9,228 nucleotides of DNA from JAQGJA01 sp965651535 (lineage in GTDB: Bacteria > Pseudomonadota > Alphaproteobacteria > Micavibrionales > SZUA-601). The stretch is taken from assembly GCA_965651535.1 (NCBI GenBank), contig CBFGSX010000059.1, forward strand, positions 1 through 9,228. Direction: 5' to 3'. Shown here piece after piece: positions 5,764 through 9,228 of the stretch. Within the stretch, counting starts at the first letter, position 1, and the number at the start of each line of letters is the position of its first letter. A model generated the notes under the pieces. The model was not told the origin of the DNA. It did not search any database and saw nothing but the letters and a program-made list of their open reading frames with translations. The position numbers and the translations under genes are program-made.

Positions 5764-6879
5764 CTAGCGGATGAAAATCACATCCACGCGATCGGCGGGG
5801 ATTGCGCCGCGATTGACGGCGTCACCCATGGCGGCGGAACCGACGCCCAAGGCCCGCACATCCAGACGCGAGGCCGGCACGCCCTTTTCCGACAGATAGG
5901 AACGCACGGCCAGCGCACGCGACAGACTGAGGCGGCGCGCCGACGAGGCCGTGTCCGGCGTGCCGTCGGCATAGGCGCGCAGTTGCAGGCGGGTTTTTTC
6001 TTCGGCTTTTACCTTGGCGGCAATCTTGTCGAGCACGGCCTTTTCCGACGGATCAAGATCGGCGGAATTCGCGCCGAAATTCAGGCGATAGGCCTCGAAA
6101 TCATCGACCAGCGTTGCGCCGGTCGGATTCTTTCCCGTCTCGTCCAGAGCCGCGGGTTTCAACATCGCCGTGTCGAATTCTTCGGGAGCCGCAACGGACG
6201 GAGATTTTTCAACCGGGATAATCTCCTTGACCATCGCGGGCGGCGCGAGGGGCATCGGGGCAGGTTCCGCAAGATTCTCCGCAGGCTTCGGCAAAACGGG
6301 GGCTTCGTCGAAAATCACAACCTCACGCGGCTTTTCTGTTGCAACCGGCGGGGAAGCGGCTTTCTCGCGCGCAGCGGCAAGCAATTCGCGCGCCGGGTTT
6401 GCTTCTGGGCTTTTCTGGGGCGGTGGCGCAACGGGCGCGGGCGCTACAGGGACAGGCGCGCTCAACGCCATTTCACGTGCACTGAAGGATGGCGCTGTCA
6501 ATGCGGGTGGCGGGGGCATTTTCGCCAAGGGCGGTGGCGAGTCCATCACGGCTTCACGTACGGGCGGAATCTCGGGAATCGCTTCTTCTGCAGGAAGCGG
6601 CGCAGCCAGTTGCACCGGTGCGCGGGTTGCCCTTTCCGTCATGGCGGCTGGCGGCACGAGCGGCGGCAAAGGCGCATTCAGAACGGGGGCGATGGCCATC
6701 GGCGCGGGCGGCACGATCGGCGCGATAGGGGCCGGACGGCCCGTCGCCCCGATCACATCCATATTCACGACCACATCGGGGTTGTTATAATTCTTCGCGG
6801 GCACATAGTTTTGCGCGGCGGCCAGACCCGAAAACAGTGTCGTGGACAAAAGAACGGCAAAAAACGGCTGGAAACGCAT
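5764..6879 (-). CDS. Proline-rich envelope protein with C-terminal OmpA-like domain
   Basis: This 371-residue exported protein is likely to bind peptidoglycan from the periplasmic side. The signal peptide covers residues 1-22 (cleavage AAA-Q). Residues about 45-230 are a low-complexity proline/alanine-rich region that would act as an extended spacer across the periplasm. Residues 259-371 form an OmpA-like domain: FGANSADLDP, LQLRAYADGTPD, LSLSRALAVRSYLSEKGVP and a C-terminal RVDV. The presumed diaminopimelate-binding residues are D305 and R321, one residue further apart than the usual TD...RA spacing, and the usual GHTD reads AYAD. There is no beta-barrel and no lipobox. Start ATG 6877-6879 has AAGG nine bases upstream. 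It lies 75 bases after the IMPase-like gene with its own candidate promoter. Confidence 0.85.
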   Translation of the reverse strand: MRFQPFFAVLLSTTLFSGLAAAQNYVPAKNYNNPDVVVNMDVIGATGRPAPIAPIVPPAPMAIAPVLNAPLPPLVPPAAMTERATRAPVQLAAPLPAEEAIPEIPPVREAVMDSPPPLAKMPPPPALTAPSFSAREMALSAPVPVAPAPVAPPPQKSPEANPARELLAAAREKAASPPVATEKPREVVIFDEAPVLPKPAENLAEPAPMPLAPPAMVKEIIPVEKSPSVAAPEEFDTAMLKPAALDETGKNPTGATLVDDFEAYRLNFGANSADLDPSEKAVLDKIAAKVKAEEKTRLQLRAYADGTPDTASSARRLSLSRALAVRSYLSEKGVPASRLDVRALGVGSAAMGDAVNRGAIPADRVDVIFIR

Positions 6880-6912
6880 CGGGGCAACCCTTGGGTTCTT
6901 AAAGGATGGTTC

Positions 6913-6941
6913 AGTCTAAAGGCCCGCCGAAACGCTGTCCA
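6913..6941 (-). promoter_or_regulatory. Candidate promoter of the OmpA-like gene
   Basis: On the - strand TGGACA (6936-6941) and TAGACT (6913-6918) are 17 bases apart in the 75-base gap after the IMPase-like gene, predicting a start near 6906 and a leader of about 27 bases. It uses the same -35 hexamer as the candidate tRNA-Thr promoter. Read-through from efp remains possible because no terminator is seen in the gap. Confidence 0.45.
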
Positions 6942-6954
6942 GACCAAGAAAGCC

Positions 6955-7752
6955 CTATTTCAGCCCCGCCAAATCGCCCAAGGCGCGGTGCAGATCGGGA
7001 TTGCCGAGCAGGAACCCCGGAGAATCCGCCGTCGCTGCCTTGCGCGCGAGGTCGGTGACGACGCCTTTGGCCTCGCGCACCAGCAAAATGCCCGCGGCCA
7101 CATCCCACGGACGCGACTCCCAGTTCATCAGCGCGTCGATCCGGCCCGCCGCCACATAAGCCATGTCCAACGCCATCGCGCCATAGAAACGGACATTTGC
7201 GCCCGTCGCCGAAAGCTTGCCCCACAGCGCGCCCTGTTGCTCGAGCGCCGCGGCATCGCGGGCGCGGTAACCGATATCCAGACCAATCAGAGACTGGCCG
7301 ATATCCTTGCGGCCCGAGACGCGCAGACGCGTGCGGTCCATGAACGCGCCCTGGCCTTTTTCGGCGCGGAAAGTTTCCTGACGGATCGGGTCATAGGTCA
7401 CGGCGGCAATCACTTCGCCGCTCTTCTCGAGCGCGGCGGTCACGCACCAATGCGGCACGCCATGCAGGAAATTCGCCGTGCCGTCGAGCGGATCGATGAT
7501 CCAGCGATAAGACGGGTCGGCGCCTTTTATATCCGTCCCCTCCTCGCCCAAGAATCCCCAATCGGGACGGTCTTTTTGCAAGCTTTCGACGATGATCTCC
7601 TCCGAGCGCTTGTCGGCCTTGGAGACGAAATCGCCCGGGCCTTTGACCGTGATCTGGAGCTTCTCGACCTCGTTGAAATCGCGCACCAGAGAACGTCCCG
7701 CTTTTTCAAGCGCACGGATCATCACGTTGAGGTTCGGGGAAAAGGTGGACAT
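6955..7752 (-). CDS. Inositol monophosphatase family protein (SuhB-like)
   Basis: This 265-residue Mg-dependent phosphatase probably hydrolyses inositol-1-phosphate or a related sugar phosphate in the cytoplasm. The family motifs are complete: GEEG with Glu70, WIIDPLDGTANF with Asp87 and Asp90, and WDVAAG with Asp217, which together form the metal site; Lys37 to Ser44 resemble the mobile loop before the helix. Length and motif spacing fit SuhB/IMPase. Some family members act on histidinol phosphate or 3'-phosphoadenosine phosphate, so the substrate is not fixed by sequence. The start ATG 7750-7752 overlaps the efp stop (TAATG) and has no strong ribosome binding site, suggesting re-initiation by ribosomes finishing efp. 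The OmpA-like gene follows on the same strand. Confidence 0.92.
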   Translation of the reverse strand: MSTFSPNLNVMIRALEKAGRSLVRDFNEVEKLQITVKGPGDFVSKADKRSEEIIVESLQKDRPDWGFLGEEGTDIKGADPSYRWIIDPLDGTANFLHGVPHWCVTAALEKSGEVIAAVTYDPIRQETFRAEKGQGAFMDRTRLRVSGRKDIGQSLIGLDIGYRARDAAALEQQGALWGKLSATGANVRFYGAMALDMAYVAAGRIDALMNWESRPWDVAAGILLVREAKGVVTDLARKAATADSPGFLLGNPDLHRALGDLAGLK

Positions 7753-8315
7753 TACTTGGCTCGCTCGTGATACGTGCCGTCCTCGAGTTTGACGACGACA
7801 CGCGTGCCGCTTTCGATATGCGGCGGCACCATGATGCGCGCGCCATTGTCCAAAACGGCGGGTTTGTAGGACGACGAGGCTGTCTGACCCTTCACCACCG
7901 GATCGGCCTCGACGATGGTATAGGTGCCGAGTTGCGGCAAAGTGACGGAAAGCGGCTCGGCCTCAAAGCATTCAATCTCGACTTCCATGCCCTCGAGCAG
8001 GAATTGCTTCTGATCACCCAAGATATCAGCGCGCACGATGCGGTCCTCAAAGCTGGTTTTGTCCATAAAGTGATATTCGTCGCCGTCGGCATAGGTGAAG
8101 GTGCATTCATATTGATCCAGACGCACGCGCTCGACCATTTCCTGCGTGCGGAAGCGGACATTGGTTTTGTTACCGGCGCGGATGTCGCGCATTTCGACCT
8201 GCACCACCGAGGCGCCCTTGCCGGGCTGGTAGATTTCGGATTTGAGGACGATCCACAATTTTCCCTCGTGATCGAGGATATTGCCTTTGCGGACGGTAAT
8301 GGCCTGGACTTGCAT
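7752..8315 (-). CDS. efp: Translation elongation factor P
   Basis: This 187-residue factor binds between the P and E sites of the ribosome and rescues stalling at consecutive prolines. All three beta-barrel domains are present, including the N-terminal KOW-like domain, YTFVD-like segment YHFMDKTSFED, and the closing PPHIESGTRVVVKLEDGTY. The modified loop is YQPGKGAS with Lys33, the residue equivalent to E. coli Lys34 that receives beta-lysine. The start ATG 8313-8315 was chosen because AGGAG lies eight bases upstream and because the family begins at this point; the open frame upstream (to 8342) is not part of the protein. The modifying enzyme gene epmA is directly divergent. The stop overlaps the IMPase-like start. 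Confidence 0.97.
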   Translation of the reverse strand: MQVQAITVRKGNILDHEGKLWIVLKSEIYQPGKGASVVQVEMRDIRAGNKTNVRFRTQEMVERVRLDQYECTFTYADGDEYHFMDKTSFEDRIVRADILGDQKQFLLEGMEVEIECFEAEPLSVTLPQLGTYTIVEADPVVKGQTASSSYKPAVLDNGARIMVPPHIESGTRVVVKLEDGTYHERAK

Positions 8316-8342
8316 TATATTGACTCCTGCGGAATGCGGCAT

Positions 8343-8371
8343 ACCCTAGGCGGCAAATGGTTAAAATGCAA
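8343..8371 (-). promoter_or_regulatory. Candidate efp promoter, overlapping the epmA start
   Basis: On the - strand TTGCAT (8366-8371) and TAGGGT (8343-8348) are 17 bases apart, giving a start near 8336 and a leader of about 20 bases. The -10 is weak (3 of 6). The -35 context CTTGCATT equals that of the candidate rpmE promoter. The element covers the first codons of epmA, as expected when only 41 bases separate the two start codons. I found no convincing promoter for epmA itself. Confidence 0.35.
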
Positions 8372-9228
8372 GCCCGCCCCGATTGGAATCCGCTCCTTTT
8401 CGAGCGCAAATACCCGTTTCTCAAAAAACGCCAGACCGTGATCCGCGCCATTCGCAGCTATTTCGACGCCCAAGGATTTGACGAGGTCGAGACCCCTATT
8501 CTGCAAACGGCTCCGGGATGCGAAGTGCATCTGCATGCCTTCAAGACCGAGCTGCTCAGCCCCGACCATCAGGGCAAATCGGAAAAATGGCTGCACACCA
8601 GCCCCGAATTTGCGATGAAAAAGCTGATCGTCGCGGGCGTCGAAAAGCAATATCAAATTTGCCATGTCTTCCGCAACGCCGAAGGCTCCAGCCGCCACAG
8701 CCCGGAATTTACCATGATCGAATGGTATCGCGTGCAATGCGATTACCGCCAGATCATGGAGGATTGCATTGGCTTGCTGCGCCGCGTCGCCAGCGATGTC
8801 GGCGTGACCGAATACGTGTATCGTGGGTTGCGTTGCAATCCGTTCGAGGATTTCGAATATCTGACTCTTGATGAGGCGTTCCGCAAATATTGCGACATTC
8901 CGTTGGGCGATTTGCTCGGCGACCGCGATGGCCTCGCGGCGGCGGCAAAAAAAGCCGGGGCGCGCGTGCTGGACACGGATGACTGGGATGCCGTGTATTT
9001 TTCGGTCTTGGGCGATTTGATCGAGCCGAAATTGGGCGTGGGCCGCCCGACCTTTTTATACGAATACCCCGCGCATATGGCGGTGCTGTCGCGCAAGAAG
9101 CCAGGCGATCCGCGCTGGTCCGAGCGGTTCGAGCTGTATGTGAACGGCCTTGAGCTGGCCAATGCGTTTTCGGAATTGACCGATCCGGTCGAGCAGCGCG
9201 CGCGCTTTATCGCCGATATGGCCGAGAA
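8357..9228 (+). CDS. epmA: EF-P--(R)-beta-lysine ligase EpmA (3' end outside window)
   Basis: This paralogue of class II lysyl-tRNA synthetase lacks the anticodon-binding domain and attaches (R)-beta-lysine to EF-P. The frame is open from ATG 8357 to the window end (290 codons), against about 325-350 for the whole family, so roughly 35-60 residues are missing. WLHTSPEFAMKKL, motif 2 FRNAEGSSRHSPEFTMIEW (105-123), YEYPAHMAVLSR and NGLELANAFSEL (from Asn263) are all typical of EpmA, and no OB-fold precedes the catalytic core. AGG six bases before ATG 8357 supports that start over ATG 8366. It is divergent from efp, its substrate. The beta-lysine-making aminomutase gene epmB is not in the window and may lie beyond the right end. 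Confidence 0.96.
   Translation, partial: MVKMQARPDWNPLLFERKYPFLKKRQTVIRAIRSYFDAQGFDEVETPILQTAPGCEVHLHAFKTELLSPDHQGKSEKWLHTSPEFAMKKLIVAGVEKQYQICHVFRNAEGSSRHSPEFTMIEWYRVQCDYRQIMEDCIGLLRRVASDVGVTEYVYRGLRCNPFEDFEYLTLDEAFRKYCDIPLGDLLGDRDGLAAAAKKAGARVLDTDDWDAVYFSVLGDLIEPKLGVGRPTFLYEYPAHMAVLSRKKPGDPRWSERFELYVNGLELANAFSELTDPVEQRARFIADMAE

Noticed and set aside
6170..6790. 206-codon Gly/Ala/Ser-rich open frame on the + strand resembling a low-complexity surface protein
   Set aside because: It is the complement of the Pro/Ala-rich spacer of the OmpA-like gene; Pro and Ala codons read backwards give Gly and Ala/Ser/Arg.
5983..7770. 595-codon open frame on the + strand
   Set aside because: It lies antisense to the OmpA-like and IMPase-like genes, is rich in Arg, His and Gly with no recognisable domain, and crosses two well-supported genes. 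It is an effect of GC-biased codons on the other strand.
8316..8342. N-terminal extension of EF-P (MPHSAGVNI)
   Set aside because: The AGGAG eight bases before the inner ATG, and the usual EF-P N-terminus, both point to 8315.
1..9228. Possible mobile island, defence system or CRISPR array
   Set aside because: No integrase, transposase, regularly spaced repeats or toxin/nuclease genes were found on either strand. The remnant tRNA end and palindromes are too little to claim an island.

Overview
The window looks like ordinary chromosomal DNA of an alphaproteobacterium. The evidence is a cysteine-free bL31 divergent from an MsbA-related ABC exporter, an IbpA-type small heat-shock protein behind a ROSE-like RNA thermometer, an EF-P/EpmA pair, and moderately GC-rich codon use throughout. 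A finer placement (a Rhodospirillales or Micavibrio-like lineage) would be a guess. I found no phage, transposase, CRISPR, toxin-antitoxin or defence gene.

Layout. 1-795: 3' part of an oligopeptidase B gene (+). 796-1091: an intergenic stretch holding a dispersed 27-bp-arm palindrome (805-869), a truncated tRNA-like 3' end on the + strand (883-910), a perfect bidirectional terminator (908-946) and a tRNA-Thr(CGT) on the - strand. 1092-1757: rhomboid protease (+). 1875-2345: IbpA-type Hsp20 (-), convergent with the rhomboid gene, with a terminator between them and a ROSE-like hairpin over its ribosome binding site. 2511-3077: unrecognised secreted protein (-) behind a TATAAT promoter. 3206-3709: rpmE (bL31) followed 9 bp later by a small unrecognised secreted protein (-). 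3896-5704: ABC exporter (+), flanked on both sides by related CCTCTCCC/GGGAGAGG palindromes. 5764-8315: a - strand cluster reading efp, inositol-monophosphatase-like gene, then a proline-rich OmpA-like protein. 8357-9228: epmA (+), cut by the window end and divergent from efp.

How the genes fit together. The clearest functional unit is at the right end. EpmA attaches beta-lysine to a lysine of EF-P, and the two genes are divergent with only 41 bp between start codons, so at least one promoter must sit inside the other gene. The stop of efp overlaps the IMPase start (TAATG), suggesting translational coupling. The other genes are envelope or stress functions with no evident shared pathway.

The items most worth a second look are the inverted tRNA 3'-end duplication around the shared terminator, the ROSE-like thermometer, the compact efp/epmA divergent region, and the two unrecognised secreted proteins. 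I do not see a convincing new multi-gene system here.
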